A stretch of DNA of 64,000 bases from Falsiroseomonas sp041690465 (GCF_041690465.1 NZ_JAWLHG010000018.1:36522-100521), one strand, 5' to 3'; positions 17,051 to 25,707 are shown, counted from the stretch's first letter. Numbers and translations are program-made. Notes: generated from the letters alone by a model not told the origin.

Positions 17051-17725
17051 CTATCCGCCGCGGAGCTGGCCGCGAACGGCCTGCGCGATCGCCTCGGGAT
17101 CGGTGTTCGGGCGGAACAGGCTGCGGACCCTGCCATCCGGCCCGACCAGGTAGATGAAGGACGAATGGTCCATCAGGTACTCCGTCATCTCCGGCCGATT
17201 CACCTTCGCATAGAACACACGATAGGCGCGAGCGGCCGCTGCCACCTGCTCCGGCGTGCCGGTGAGCCCGACCATCTGCGGGTGGAAGCGGCCGACATAA
17301 TCGGCCAGAACCTCGGGGGTGTCCCGCTCGGGATCCACCGAGACGAAGACCGGCGTGACGCGCCCGGCCTGCTCGCCCAGTGCATCCATCGCCGCGGCGA
17401 TGCTGCCGAGCTCGGTCGGGCAGACATCGGGGCAGTAGGTGAAGCCGAAATAGACCAGCAGGAAGCGCCCGGCGAAGTCGGCCTCGGTGACCGCACGGCC
17501 GGACTGGTCAACGAGACTGAACGGCCCACCGAGCACCAGCCCCTGCGGCATCTGCACGCCGCCCGCGGAGGGCGCCGGCACATCATGGCCGAACAGCGTG
17601 GCGGCCTGCCGGATGAAGGAATCCGCAACCCCCTCACCCTCCCCCCGGCCCAGCCAGGCGGCGCCCCAGAGCAGACCGAGGAAGACGATGATGACGAGAG
17701 CGAACAGCCGGACAGCGTGAAGCAT
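17051..17725 (-). CDS. SCO1/SenC-family copper chaperone/thioredoxin-like protein
   Basis: A 224-aa membrane-anchored periplasmic protein. An N-terminal hydrophobic helix (LFALVIIVFLGLLWGAAWL) is followed by a thioredoxin fold. The CxxxC copper/thiol site is in FTYCPDVCPTEL and the distal histidine in MDHSSFIYL. SCO proteins load the CuA site of cytochrome c oxidase or maintain its cysteines. Length and motifs are normal. No oxidase subunit genes are adjacent. Confidence 0.93.
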   Translation of the reverse strand: MLHAVRLFALVIIVFLGLLWGAAWLGRGEGEGVADSFIRQAATLFGHDVPAPSAGGVQMPQGLVLGGPFSLVDQSGRAVTEADFAGRFLLVYFGFTYCPDVCPTELGSIAAAMDALGEQAGRVTPVFVSVDPERDTPEVLADYVGRFHPQMVGLTGTPEQVAAAARAYRVFYAKVNRPEMTEYLMDHSSFIYLVGPDGRVRSLFRPNTDPEAIAQAVRGQLRGG

Positions 17726-17783
17726 GATGGGCGCGACATAGGCGCGCCGGCGAAGCGCCGCAATCCGCGCCCGCCGCGCCGGA

Positions 17784-17802
17784 GGCGGGGGTGCCCCCCG
17801 CC
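17784..17802 (-). terminator. Hairpin after nrdB, candidate terminator
   Basis: An 8-bp stem of GGCGGGGG and CCCCCGCC with a 3-base loop sits 8 bases past the nrdB stop on the minus strand. No U tract follows, so this is only a candidate terminator of the nrd operon. Confidence 0.4.
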
Positions 17803-17809
17803 CAGGACA

Positions 17810-18868
17810 TCAGTGTCGGCTGACGGCCAGTTCGCCTTCCGGCTGGGTTGAGCTGAAGGTCGAGTCGGCGAAGGCTTCTTCCCAGGATCCGGTGGTGGAC
17901 GCCTTGGAATACTCCGTGGCGCGGTTCTCGAAGAAGTTGGTGTGCTCCACCGCGTTCAGCATCTCGTCGAGCCAGGGCAGCGGATTCTTCTCGATCCGGT
18001 AGAGCGGCTCGAGGCCCAGCTGCTGCAGGCGGCGGTCGGCGATGAAGCGGATGTACTGCTTGGTCTGCGCTGCATCGAGCCCCTGCACGCCGCCGAGCTC
18101 GAAGGCGAGGTCGATGAAGGCGTCCTCGTGGTCCACGATGGTCGAGCAGATCAGGTAGAGGTCGCGCTTCAGCTCCTCCGTCCAGATCTCCGGATTCTCC
18201 TGCACGAAGGTGCGGAACAGGCGGATCACGCTGAGGCAGTGCAGCGTCTCGTCGCGCACGCTCCAGGAGACGATCTGCCCCATGCCCTTCATCTTGTTGA
18301 AGCGCGGGAAGTTCATCAGGATCGCGAAGGAGGCGAAGAGCTGCAGCCCCTCGGTGAAGGCGCCGAAGGCGGCCAGCGTCTTGGCGATCTCGGTCTTGTT
18401 CTCGACCGAGAAGGCATGCATGTAGTCGTACTTGTCCTTCATCTCCTTGTACTTGAGGAAGGCGGTGTATTCGATCTCCGGCATCCCGATGGTGTCGAGG
18501 AGATGCGAATAGGCAGCGATGTGGATCGTCTCCGTGTTGGAGAAGGCCGACATCATCATCAGAACTTCGGTGGGTTTGAACACCTGGCTGTACTGCTTCA
18601 TGTAGCAGTTGTTCACCTCGACATCTGCCTGGGTGAAGAAGCGGAAGATCTGGGTCAGCAGGTTGCGCTCCGGCGGCGTCAGGTTCCGCTGCCAGTCCTT
18701 CACGTCATCGGCGAGCGGCACCTCCTCCGGCAGCCAGTGGATGCGCTGCTGCTGCAGCCAGGCCTCATAGGCCCAGGGGTAGCGGAAGGGCTTGTAGACT
18801 GGGTTGGCGGTCAGCAGGTCGAACTTGATCGGCAGTTCGTCGGGCGTGGCGCGTGCGTCGTCCGGCAT
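17810..18868 (-). CDS. nrdB: Ribonucleotide reductase class Ia, beta (radical) subunit
   Basis: A 352-aa R2 protein holding the dinuclear metal centre and tyrosyl radical. Metal and radical residues are visible: SNTETIHIAAYSH (Glu, His and the radical Tyr), FGAFTEGLQLFA (Glu) and SWSVRDETLHC (Glu, His). QADVEVNNCY supplies an early acidic ligand. There is no N-terminal ATP-cone. ATG at 18868 lies 28 bases past the 71-aa gene stop. It works with NrdA encoded upstream to make dNTPs. Confidence 0.96.
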   Translation of the reverse strand: MPDDARATPDELPIKFDLLTANPVYKPFRYPWAYEAWLQQQRIHWLPEEVPLADDVKDWQRNLTPPERNLLTQIFRFFTQADVEVNNCYMKQYSQVFKPTEVLMMMSAFSNTETIHIAAYSHLLDTIGMPEIEYTAFLKYKEMKDKYDYMHAFSVENKTEIAKTLAAFGAFTEGLQLFASFAILMNFPRFNKMKGMGQIVSWSVRDETLHCLSVIRLFRTFVQENPEIWTEELKRDLYLICSTIVDHEDAFIDLAFELGGVQGLDAAQTKQYIRFIADRRLQQLGLEPLYRIEKNPLPWLDEMLNAVEHTNFFENRATEYSKASTTGSWEEAFADSTFSSTQPEGELAVSRH

Positions 18869-18896
18869 GGGTGCTCTCTGCTTACTCGATGTTGCG

Positions 18897-19112
18897 TCAG
18901 TCGCGGCCGGCTCGGCGATGCGGCGGATGCGCGGTCGAATCCGCTTCCTGCAGCATTTTCGTGAGATCGGCGGAAATGTTGTCCAGGTCGGCGATGAGCC
19001 GCCGCACCTGTTCCACCGGCCCGCGCAGGTCGATCATCAGGTCCAGCTGGCGCGCGACGCTCGCGCGCCGGCTGGCAAGCCGCACCGCGTCGGGCGGCAG
19101 CGACGGGTCCAT
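18897..19112 (-). CDS. 71-aa protein encoded between nrdA and nrdB
   Basis: A short, mostly helical protein (MDPSLPPDAVRLASRRASVA, then a predicted amphipathic helix around VRRLIADLDNISADLTKML). Its ATG overlaps the nrdA stop in a TGATG arrangement, so it is probably translated by coupling. It has no signal or membrane segment. Position suggests a partner of ribonucleotide reductase, perhaps a stabiliser or regulator, but I recognise no family. The C-terminal AHPPHRRAGRD tail is rich in His and Arg. Confidence 0.65.
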   Translation of the reverse strand: MDPSLPPDAVRLASRRASVARQLDLMIDLRGPVEQVRRLIADLDNISADLTKMLQEADSTAHPPHRRAGRD

Positions 19113-20980
19113 CACTGGCATGCAAGGCACTCCTCGTAATCCGTCGAATTCGCCTTCGCGACCACCAGGTCGAGCGAGGGCTGTACGTCATCCTTGTGTA
19201 CGGTCATCACGTCGGACTGGCCGACGATCTTCTCACTGATCGCATCCGCGCGCTGGATGGAGAGGCTGCGACAGTAATACAGAGACTTCACGCCCTTCTT
19301 CCAGGCCAACGCATGGATCTGGTGCAGGTCGCGCTTGTGCACATTCGCCGGGAGGAACAGGTTCACCGACTGCGACTGGCAGATGAACGGCGTGCGGTCC
19401 GCCGCATGCTCGATGACCCAGCGCTGGTCGAGCTCGAAGGCTGTCTTGAAGGTCGCCTTCTCATGCTCGTCGAGGCAATCGAGGTGCTGCACGCTGCCCT
19501 TGCGCACGGTGATGGAGTTCCACGTCTCCTCGTCGTCGCGCCCGTGCTTCGCCAGCACCTTCCTCAGATACGGGTTGCGCACGATGTAGCTGCCCGACAG
19601 CGTCTTGTGATTGTAGACATTGGCCGCGATCGGCTCGATCCCGGGGCTCGCGCCGCCGCAGATGATCGAGATCGAGGCCGTCGGCGCGATGGCGATCTTG
19701 TGCGAGAATCGCTCCATGAAGCCGTATTCCGCGGCATCGGGGCACGGCCCGCGCTCCTCCGCGAGAAGGCGGGAAGCGAGGTCGGCGCCCTCCCGGATGT
19801 GCTTGAACATCCGCTTGTTCCAGGACTTCGCCACCACGCTCTCGAACGGCACGTTCAGCGCCTGCAGGAAGCTGTGGAAGCCCATCACGCCGAGGCCCAC
19901 GCTGCGCTCCCGCATCGCGCTGTACTTGGCGCGCGCCATCGAATCGGGCGCGGTGTCGATGAAATTCTGCAGCACGTTGTCCAGGAACCGCATCACGTCC
20001 GGGATGAACTGCGGCTCCTTGTGCCACTCGAACCAGGTCTCGAGGTTCAGCGAGGAGAGGCAGCACACCGCCGTGCGCTCCATCCCGTGCTGGTCGAGCC
20101 CGGTCGGCAGCGTGATCTCGGAGCAGAGGTTGGAGGTCTTCACCTCCAGCCCCGCCAGCTTGTGGTGCGCCGGCTGGGCGCGGTGCACATGGTCCGAATA
20201 GATGATGTAGGGCTCGCCGGTCTCGATCCGCGCCGTCAGGATGCGGATCCAGATCGAGCGCGCCGAGACCTTCTTCACCAGCGTCCCGTCCTTCGGGGAG
20301 ACCAGCGCCCAATCCTCGTCGGCCTCGACCGCGCGCATGAAGGCGTCCGGGATCAGCACGCCATGGTGCAGGTTCAGCGCCTTGCGGTTCGGGTCGCCGC
20401 CGGTCGGGCGGCGCATCTCGAGGAATTCCTCGATCTCCGGATGGCTCACCGGCAGGTAGCAGGCGGCCGAGCCGCGGCGGAGCGAACCCTGGCTGATGGC
20501 GAGGGTCAGGCTGTCCATCACCCGGATGAAGGGGATGACGCCCGAGGTCTTGCCGTTGCGCCCGACCTTCTCGCCGATACCGCGCAGATTGCCCCAATAG
20601 GAGCCGATGCCGCCGCCCTTGGCCGCCAGCCAGACATTCTCGTTCCACAGGCCGAGGATGCCCTCCAGGCTGTCCGAGGCCTCGTTGAGGAAGCAGGAGA
20701 TCGGCAAGCCGCGCGTGGTGCCGCCATTGGACAGCACCGGGGTGGCCGGCATGAACCACAGCCGCGACATGTAGTCGTAGATGCGCTGCGCATGCGCCGC
20801 ATCGTCGCCATAGGCGCTCGCCACCCGGGCGAAGAGGTCCTGATAGGACTCGCCAGGCAGCAGGTAGCGGTCGTCGAGCGTCGCCTTGCCGAAATCCGTC
20901 AGCAGCGCGTCGCGCGCGCGGTCGATGCGAACCTGGCTGTGGCCTTCAAGCTGAACTGCGTCGAACACGACAACCCCCAT
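19112..20980 (-). CDS. nrdA: Ribonucleotide reductase class Ia, alpha (catalytic) subunit
   Basis: A 622-aa R1 protein. Active-site residues are all present: the substrate cysteine in LPISCFLNE, the N-x-C-x-E triad in SNLCSEITLP, the partner cysteine in AVCCLSSLNLETW, the radical-transfer tyrosines in KSLYYCRS, and the C-terminal redox pair ECLACQ. It lacks the roughly 90-residue N-terminal ATP-cone of E. coli NrdA, so dATP feedback through an activity site is not expected. ATG at 20980. The stop is shared with the 71-aa gene start; nrdB follows. Confidence 0.96.
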   Translation of the reverse strand: MGVVVFDAVQLEGHSQVRIDRARDALLTDFGKATLDDRYLLPGESYQDLFARVASAYGDDAAHAQRIYDYMSRLWFMPATPVLSNGGTTRGLPISCFLNEASDSLEGILGLWNENVWLAAKGGGIGSYWGNLRGIGEKVGRNGKTSGVIPFIRVMDSLTLAISQGSLRRGSAACYLPVSHPEIEEFLEMRRPTGGDPNRKALNLHHGVLIPDAFMRAVEADEDWALVSPKDGTLVKKVSARSIWIRILTARIETGEPYIIYSDHVHRAQPAHHKLAGLEVKTSNLCSEITLPTGLDQHGMERTAVCCLSSLNLETWFEWHKEPQFIPDVMRFLDNVLQNFIDTAPDSMARAKYSAMRERSVGLGVMGFHSFLQALNVPFESVVAKSWNKRMFKHIREGADLASRLLAEERGPCPDAAEYGFMERFSHKIAIAPTASISIICGGASPGIEPIAANVYNHKTLSGSYIVRNPYLRKVLAKHGRDDEETWNSITVRKGSVQHLDCLDEHEKATFKTAFELDQRWVIEHAADRTPFICQSQSVNLFLPANVHKRDLHQIHALAWKKGVKSLYYCRSLSIQRADAISEKIVGQSDVMTVHKDDVQPSLDLVVAKANSTDYEECLACQ

Positions 20981-21445
20981 TCATCGGCCCCACGGAACAG
21001 GGCGACTCCCCCATGCCGCGGAGATTGCCTCCGGCCGGCCCACCACAACAAGATGTAGTGTTGCCACACTCCGGAAAACACCACTGCTGCGCCGGGGTTC
21101 CCCTGTTGCATTTTTCCGGCGCCCTCATCCCCACCCACAATGTTGCCGTTTCGTTCGTTGATGCAAGACTTCCAACCGCACGCGGGATTCAGGACCTGCA
21201 CATCTTCGGAGCGACTCCCCGCGACGGGTCTCCCCAACCGCGCGAGAGCCTCCCGTTGGACCACGGCGGCGCCTCCCGGCGCCAGGGCCTGTGATCCGCC
21301 ATCCCCGATGTCCTCGCTTTCCACAGGCCCGGCCGCGGCGATTCTCCGCGAAACGGTGCGGAAACATTCACCATGCGGCGCGACATGCGCGTGCAATGCA
21401 TGCGGCGCAGGCTGCGGGACGTCACGAACACGCGGAGACCGCCCG
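20981..21445. other. 465-base non-coding stretch upstream of nrdA
   Basis: No convincing gene is seen. The part nearest nrdA holds the candidate NrdR box at 21046-21061. The rest, up to the start of the exported-protein gene at 21446, has scattered short GC hairpins and overlapping reading frames with poor codon use. It is presumably the shared divergent promoter region of the two genes. Confidence 0.6.
21046..21061. promoter_or_regulatory. Candidate NrdR box upstream of nrdA
   Basis: CAACAAGATGTAGTGT is an imperfect AT-leaning dyad 66 bases before the nrdA start, in a GC-rich setting. It matches about 12 of 16 positions of the general NrdR palindrome that ends in GTGT. NrdR usually binds paired boxes about three helical turns apart. 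Only a poor second match (ACACCAC at 21078) is seen, so the call is tentative. Confidence 0.4.
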
Positions 21446-21814
21446 ATGCCCATCAGCCGACGCAGCGCGCTGAGCCTGCTGCCCGCGCTCGCCCTGCCCC
21501 TCGCCCGCCCCGCCGCCGCGCAGGGCGAGTCGCCGGTGCGCCTGTTCCGCCTGGTGATGCAGCGCGGCGAGGTGATCATCGGCCTCACCCCGCGCGAGCT
21601 GGAGTCGCTGGGCAGCGGGCCGGAAGTGGAGCGCATCGCCCGCCGCATCGCCGCCGAGGGCCAGATCACCGCCTGGCGCTACACGGTCACCCGCGCCCCC
21701 GATGGCAGCACGCGGCTGGCGACGCGGGAAAAGGTCGCCGTGCTGCGGCAGGAGGCGCTGATGGTGGAGCCCTATCGCCCCGCCTTGCCGGTGGCGCCAC
21801 CGCCGGCAGGGTGA
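21446..21814 (+). CDS. Exported hypothetical protein (122 aa)
   Basis: The N-terminus has a twin-arginine-like signal (SRRSALSLLPALALPLARP) with a probable AAAQ cleavage. The mature part of about 95 residues is a single small domain (VRLFRLVMQRGEVIIGLTP, then SGPEVERIARRIAAEG) ending in a proline-rich tail. No function is recognised. It converges on the Bug-type binding-protein gene and lies on the strand opposite nrdA. Confidence 0.7.
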   Translation: MPISRRSALSLLPALALPLARPAAAQGESPVRLFRLVMQRGEVIIGLTPRELESLGSGPEVERIARRIAAEGQITAWRYTVTRAPDGSTRLATREKVAVLRQEALMVEPYRPALPVAPPPAG

Positions 21815-21827
21815 GCGGCGGTCCGCC

Positions 21828-22805
21828 CTACTGCACCCGGATGCCCGCCGCCTCGACGATGGGCCGCGCGGTCGCGATCTCGCTCTCGACGAAGGCCCGC
21901 AGTCCGGCCGGGTCGCTCGCGCGCGGCACGAAGCCCATTGCGCGCAGCCGCTCGCCGAAGGGGGCCGAGTTCACCACGGTGCGAACCCGGCGCGAGAGCT
22001 CCTCCGTCACCGGCTGCGGGATCCCCTTCGGGCCCCAGAGCCCGTACCAGGAGACCATCTCCAGCGGGTCGAGACCGCTTTCGGCCACCGTCGGGATCTC
22101 GGGTGCCAGCGGCGTGCGCTGCCGCGTGGTCACCGCCAGCGCCTTCGCGCGCCCGCCGCGCACCAGCTGCAGCGCGGAGAGGATCGGGTCGGCCAGCAGA
22201 TGAATGTTGCCCGCGGCGAGGTCCGCCAGCGCCGGGCCGGCGCCGCGATAGGCCACCACCTCCGAGGAAACGCCGGCGCGCTGCTTCAGCAGTTCCACCG
22301 TCAGGTGGCCCGCCGAGCCGAGGCCGGTGGTGGCGAAATTGTAGCGCCGCGGATCCTGCCGGACGAGCGCGAAGAACTCGCCGAGCGTGTTCGCCGGCAC
22401 CGAGGGGTGCGTCAGCACCAGCAGCGGCCCTTCGGCCAGCAGCGCGATGTGGCTGAAATCGTTCACCACGTCGAAGGTGATGTTGCTGTTGATCAGCGGC
22501 ACCACGACATGGATCGAAGCGTTCAGCAGCAGCGTGGCGCCATCCGGCGGCGCGCGCATGACATGGGCGGAGCCGACCGCCCCGCCGGCGCCGCCCGCAC
22601 GGTTCTCCACCACCCAGGTGCTGCCGGTCTGCGCGCCGAGCTCGGTCGCCAGCATCCGCGCGACGCCGTCCACCGACCCGCCGGGCGGGAACGGCACCAC
22701 GATGGTGATCGGCCGGTCCGGCAGGCCCTGCGCCACGCCGTGCGTGGCGGGCAGCGCCGCGGCGCCGAGGGTCGAGAGCATGAGACTGCGACGGGTCGCG
22801 CGCAT
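21828..22805 (-). CDS. Bug/TctC-family tripartite tricarboxylate transporter binding protein
   Basis: A 325-aa periplasmic receptor. It has a Tat-like signal (ATRRSLMLSTLGAAALP) and family motifs PDRPITIVVPFPPGGSVD, VVENRAGGAGG, TTGLGSAGH and IPTVAESG. ATG at 22805 has AGGAAGG eight bases upstream; an ATG at 22814 would be too close to it. No TctA/TctB membrane genes are present, the common orphan situation. An SDR and a DapA-like aldolase lie directly upstream in the same direction, so the ligand may be a related carboxylate (inference). Confidence 0.93.
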   Translation of the reverse strand: MRATRRSLMLSTLGAAALPATHGVAQGLPDRPITIVVPFPPGGSVDGVARMLATELGAQTGSTWVVENRAGGAGGAVGSAHVMRAPPDGATLLLNASIHVVVPLINSNITFDVVNDFSHIALLAEGPLLVLTHPSVPANTLGEFFALVRQDPRRYNFATTGLGSAGHLTVELLKQRAGVSSEVVAYRGAGPALADLAAGNIHLLADPILSALQLVRGGRAKALAVTTRQRTPLAPEIPTVAESGLDPLEMVSWYGLWGPKGIPQPVTEELSRRVRTVVNSAPFGERLRAMGFVPRASDPAGLRAFVESEIATARPIVEAAGIRVQ

Positions 22806-22827
22806 CCTGGTCATCCTTCCTGGCTGG

Positions 22828-23607
22828 CTAGTAGGTTCCCGGATACTGCCCGCCATCGACGAGCAGGCTCTGCCCCGTGATGAAGCCGGCGTGCGCGGAA
22901 GCGAGGAAGGCGACGCAGGCCGCGATCTCCTCCGGCGCGCCGTAGCGGCCGGCCGGGTTGCGCGCCGCGCGTTCCGCCCAGATCTCGCCGAAGGGACGGC
23001 CGGTCATCGTCACCAGCCCCTCGACATGCGCGCGTTGCGCATCGGTCGCGACGATGCCCGGCAGCAGGTTGTTGATGGTCACGCCACGCGCGACGGTCTG
23101 CCGCGACAGCCCGGCGACGAAGCCGACCAGGCCGGAGCGCGCGCCGTTCGACAGCCCGAGTTCCGCCTGCGGTTCCTTCACGCTGCGCGAGACGATGTTC
23201 ACCACGCGGCCCCAACCGCGCGCCATCATCCCGTCCACCGTGCCTTGGATCATCGCGATCGGCGCCAGCATCATCTGGTCCAGCGCGCGGATCCAGGTCG
23301 CGCGGTCCCAGTCGCGGAAATCGCCGGGCGGCATGCCGTCGCCATTGTTGACCAGGATGTCCGGCTCCGGGCAGGCGGCGAGGATCGCCGCACGGCCTTC
23401 CTCCGTAGTCAGATCCGCAGCGACATGGCCGACCGGGTTGCCAGTGGCCGCGGCGATCGCCTCCGCGGCCTCGCCGAGCGGCCCGGGCTTGCGCGCGGCG
23501 ATGGTCACCGCCGCGCCTTCCTGCGCCAGCCGCATCGCGACCGCCCGGCCCATGCCCCGGCTGCCGCCGCAGACCAGCGCGCGCCGGCCGGCGATGCCGA
23601 GATCCAT
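22828..23607 (-). CDS. SDR-family oxidoreductase with altered YxxxK site
   Basis: A 259-aa short-chain dehydrogenase with cofactor motif GGSRGMGRA (residues 14-22) and a VNNG segment at 87-90 in place of NNAG. The catalytic serine region (NIVSRSV, Ser140) is kept. Where Tyr-x-x-x-Lys is expected the sequence is LSNGARSG, giving Ser153-x-x-x-Arg157. A recognised SDR subgroup carries this change, so it may be functional with different chemistry or be a binding protein. It lies between a DapA-like aldolase and a Bug receptor in one operon. Confidence 0.85.
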   Translation of the reverse strand: MDLGIAGRRALVCGGSRGMGRAVAMRLAQEGAAVTIAARKPGPLGEAAEAIAAATGNPVGHVAADLTTEEGRAAILAACPEPDILVNNGDGMPPGDFRDWDRATWIRALDQMMLAPIAMIQGTVDGMMARGWGRVVNIVSRSVKEPQAELGLSNGARSGLVGFVAGLSRQTVARGVTINNLLPGIVATDAQRAHVEGLVTMTGRPFGEIWAERAARNPAGRYGAPEEIAACVAFLASAHAGFITGQSLLVDGGQYPGTY

Positions 23608-23619
23608 CCCGCGCGGCGC

Positions 23620-24576
23620 CTATTCGGCCGCGAGCGCCATGCCGCCCGGCAGCCGCCAGCCATACTGCGCATCGAGCCCGAGCGCGCGGACGATGCCGAC
23701 ACCCTTCGCCAGGTGGTCTGGCTTGAGCCCCGTCAGCGGCCGCCGCAGATCGCCGGCCGGCAGGCCGACCGCCTTCATCAGCGACTTGACCGCCACCGGG
23801 TTGATCGCGCTGTAGGTGAAGTGCAGCAGCGGCAGCAGCCGCAGGTATGTCTCGCGGAACACCACGGACTGCGCCGGATCGCGCCACGGCGTGGAAAGCC
23901 GCGCCATGCCGGCGGGGTCGATGTTGCCAGTCATGTTCGCCGTGCCATGGCCGCCGAGCGACATGGTCGCCACCACCAGGCCGAGGTTCGGGCTGTCGCA
24001 GCACATGATGGTCGCATCCGGCTGCGCGGCGCAGACCTGCGCCACCTGGCCGACGCGGGTGGTGCTCTCCTTCAGCACGACGATGTTCGGGTGCTGCATC
24101 AGCCGCAGCAGGTGGTCCCAGTGCAGGTCGGACTTCACCCGCGGCGGGTTGTTGTAGATGCCGAGCGGCAGTTCCACCGCATCGGCGCATTCGGCGAAGA
24201 ACGCCTCGATGTCGTCCTCGGGCGCGCAGATATAGGCGGGAGCGGCGAGGATCGCGCCATCCGCGCCGGCGGCCTTCGCATGCTGCAGGTACTTGATCGT
24301 CGCCGCGGTCGAGGGGCCGGTGCAGCCGTAGAAGAACTTCATCCGGCCCGTGGCCCCATCGGCTTTCATCGCGGCCGTCTTCTCCACGATCTCGCCCCGC
24401 TCTTCCGGCGTGAGCATGGAGACCTCGCCGGTCGAGCCCATGATCAGCACGGCGGAGGTGCCGTTCGCCGCGTGCCAGTCCAGCAGCGTCCGGAAGGCGC
24501 CGAAATCAACGGTGCCGTCGGCGTTGAACGGGGTGATGAGGGCGACGAAGGAACCCTCGATGCGCATCTTGGCCAT
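23620..24576 (-). CDS. Dihydrodipicolinate-synthase-family aldolase/lyase
   Basis: A 318-aa class I aldolase of the DapA/NanA superfamily. It shows LITPFNADGTVD, GSTGEVSML, the tyrosine motif IYNNPP and the Schiff-base lysine in VVLKEST. It is probably a catabolic member (2-keto-acid aldolase or dehydratase) rather than lysine-pathway DapA, because it sits with an SDR and a solute receptor. ATG at 24576 has GGAGACC upstream. The C-terminus is slightly longer than in E. coli DapA. Confidence 0.9.
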   Translation of the reverse strand: MAKMRIEGSFVALITPFNADGTVDFGAFRTLLDWHAANGTSAVLIMGSTGEVSMLTPEERGEIVEKTAAMKADGATGRMKFFYGCTGPSTAATIKYLQHAKAAGADGAILAAPAYICAPEDDIEAFFAECADAVELPLGIYNNPPRVKSDLHWDHLLRLMQHPNIVVLKESTTRVGQVAQVCAAQPDATIMCCDSPNLGLVVATMSLGGHGTANMTGNIDPAGMARLSTPWRDPAQSVVFRETYLRLLPLLHFTYSAINPVAVKSLMKAVGLPAGDLRRPLTGLKPDHLAKGVGIVRALGLDAQYGWRLPGGMALAAE

Positions 24577-24703
24577 GGCCGGTCTCCGCTGGCAGTCACC
24601 GCGCAGGTTAGCAGCCTGCCGGATGGCCGTCATGCCGTCATTGACCGGGCCGGTTCGCCGCCCTGCCCGCCGCCTCCCCAGGGCGCCGTGCCGCCCCGTT
24701 CCG

Positions 24704-25315
24704 TCAGGCGCGGATCCAGGTCTCCGAGAAGGCCAGCATCGCCGTCGAGATGCGCTGGCCCGCGATCTCGCGGGGGATCGGCGCGCCCGGCCGCCGCGTG
24801 CCGTTCACCGTGACCGTCGCGGCGTCGCAGCCGACGAAGAGGCTCGGCATGTGGTGCAGGCCGGTGGCCGATTGGGCGGGCGCCAGCGCGAAGCAGAAGG
24901 GCCTGCCGAGCCCCGACCATTCGAGCCTCACCGTCAGGTCGCCGGCGCGCACCGTCTCGGCGTAGCTCGTGATCGCGTCGCCACTCGACGTCACCTCATC
25001 GAGGCGGCGGTAAGTGAGCCCCTGCAAGCCCGGCAGCCCGCGCCAGGCGCCGAAATGGGACACGTATTCGGCCACCAGCCAGCGCGCGAGCTGCTCGTTG
25101 TCCGTCAGGCAGAGATTCGCGCGGCCCTCCGGCGGCGATGCCTCCTGCGGCGACTGCATCAGCACCAGCGCATGCCCGCGCCCGTGCGGCGAAAGCACCA
25201 CACGGAAGAAGGAGGCGAGCGTGGTGAAGGGGCCGTCCGGGGCCTCCTTCAGCGAGATGCCGGGATTCTCGCCGGACCACTCGACGGTGCCCGGGAAGAC
25301 GAGCGTCTCAGCCAT
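24704..25315 (-). CDS. Hypothetical protein (203 aa)
   Basis: A soluble 203-aa protein beginning MAETLVFPGTVEW. Alternating beta-strand-like segments (FRVVLSPHGRGHALVLM, LTVRLEWSGLG, TVTVNGTRR) suggest an all-beta fold. No catalytic motif, signal or membrane helix is seen. ATG at 25315 has only a weak AAGGGA upstream. It follows a small monooxygenase-like gene in the same direction. Function not recognised. Confidence 0.75.
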   Translation of the reverse strand: MAETLVFPGTVEWSGENPGISLKEAPDGPFTTLASFFRVVLSPHGRGHALVLMQSPQEASPPEGRANLCLTDNEQLARWLVAEYVSHFGAWRGLPGLQGLTYRRLDEVTSSGDAITSYAETVRAGDLTVRLEWSGLGRPFCFALAPAQSATGLHHMPSLFVGCDAATVTVNGTRRPGAPIPREIAGQRISTAMLAFSETWIRA

Positions 25316-25395
25316 CGATCCGATCCCTTGCGTTGCCAGGCCGGCAGGTTGGGCCGCGCGGCGCGCGAGATCAACGCCCCGCTGGATCCGCCGGC

Positions 25396-25707
25396 TCAAC
25401 CCGCCGGCGCGAGGACGTGGATGGTGCGGCTGGCGATCATCTCGCGCGTCTTCGCCGCATAGGCCGCCATGTGCGGCGCCGCCGCGTGCGCCTTCAACGC
25501 CTCCGCGCTCTCCCACTTCTCGATGGCAAGGAAGGTGTCGGGGCCGAACGGGGCCTGGAAGGCGCCAATCCCCTCGGCGTCGATCGCCGGCGCGTATTCG
25601 ATGCATCCCTGCTCGGCATGGACGGCGGGCATGTTGGCGCGGAATTCCTTCAGCACCGCCTCCCGCATGCCCGGCTTCGCAGTGATCACCGCGATGACAT
25701 GGATCAC
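25396..25707 (-). CDS. ABM-domain (antibiotic biosynthesis monooxygenase) protein
   Basis: A 103-aa ferredoxin-like alpha+beta protein of the ABM/YgiN type: IHVIAVITAKPGMREAVL, EQGCIEYAPAID, FLAIEKWESAEALKAH and HMAAYAAKTREM. Such proteins act as cofactor-free quinol monooxygenases or heme-degrading enzymes. I chose GTG at 25707 because GGGAGG lies nine bases upstream; ATG at 25728 is possible. It diverges from the 450-aa unknown gene. Confidence 0.85.
   Translation of the reverse strand: MIHVIAVITAKPGMREAVLKEFRANMPAVHAEQGCIEYAPAIDAEGIGAFQAPFGPDTFLAIEKWESAEALKAHAAAPHMAAYAAKTREMIASRTIHVLAPAG

Noticed and set aside
19196..21058. A 620-codon + strand frame antisense to nrdA.
   Set aside because: Antisense shadow of an unmistakable ribonucleotide reductase; the product has no recognisable domain.
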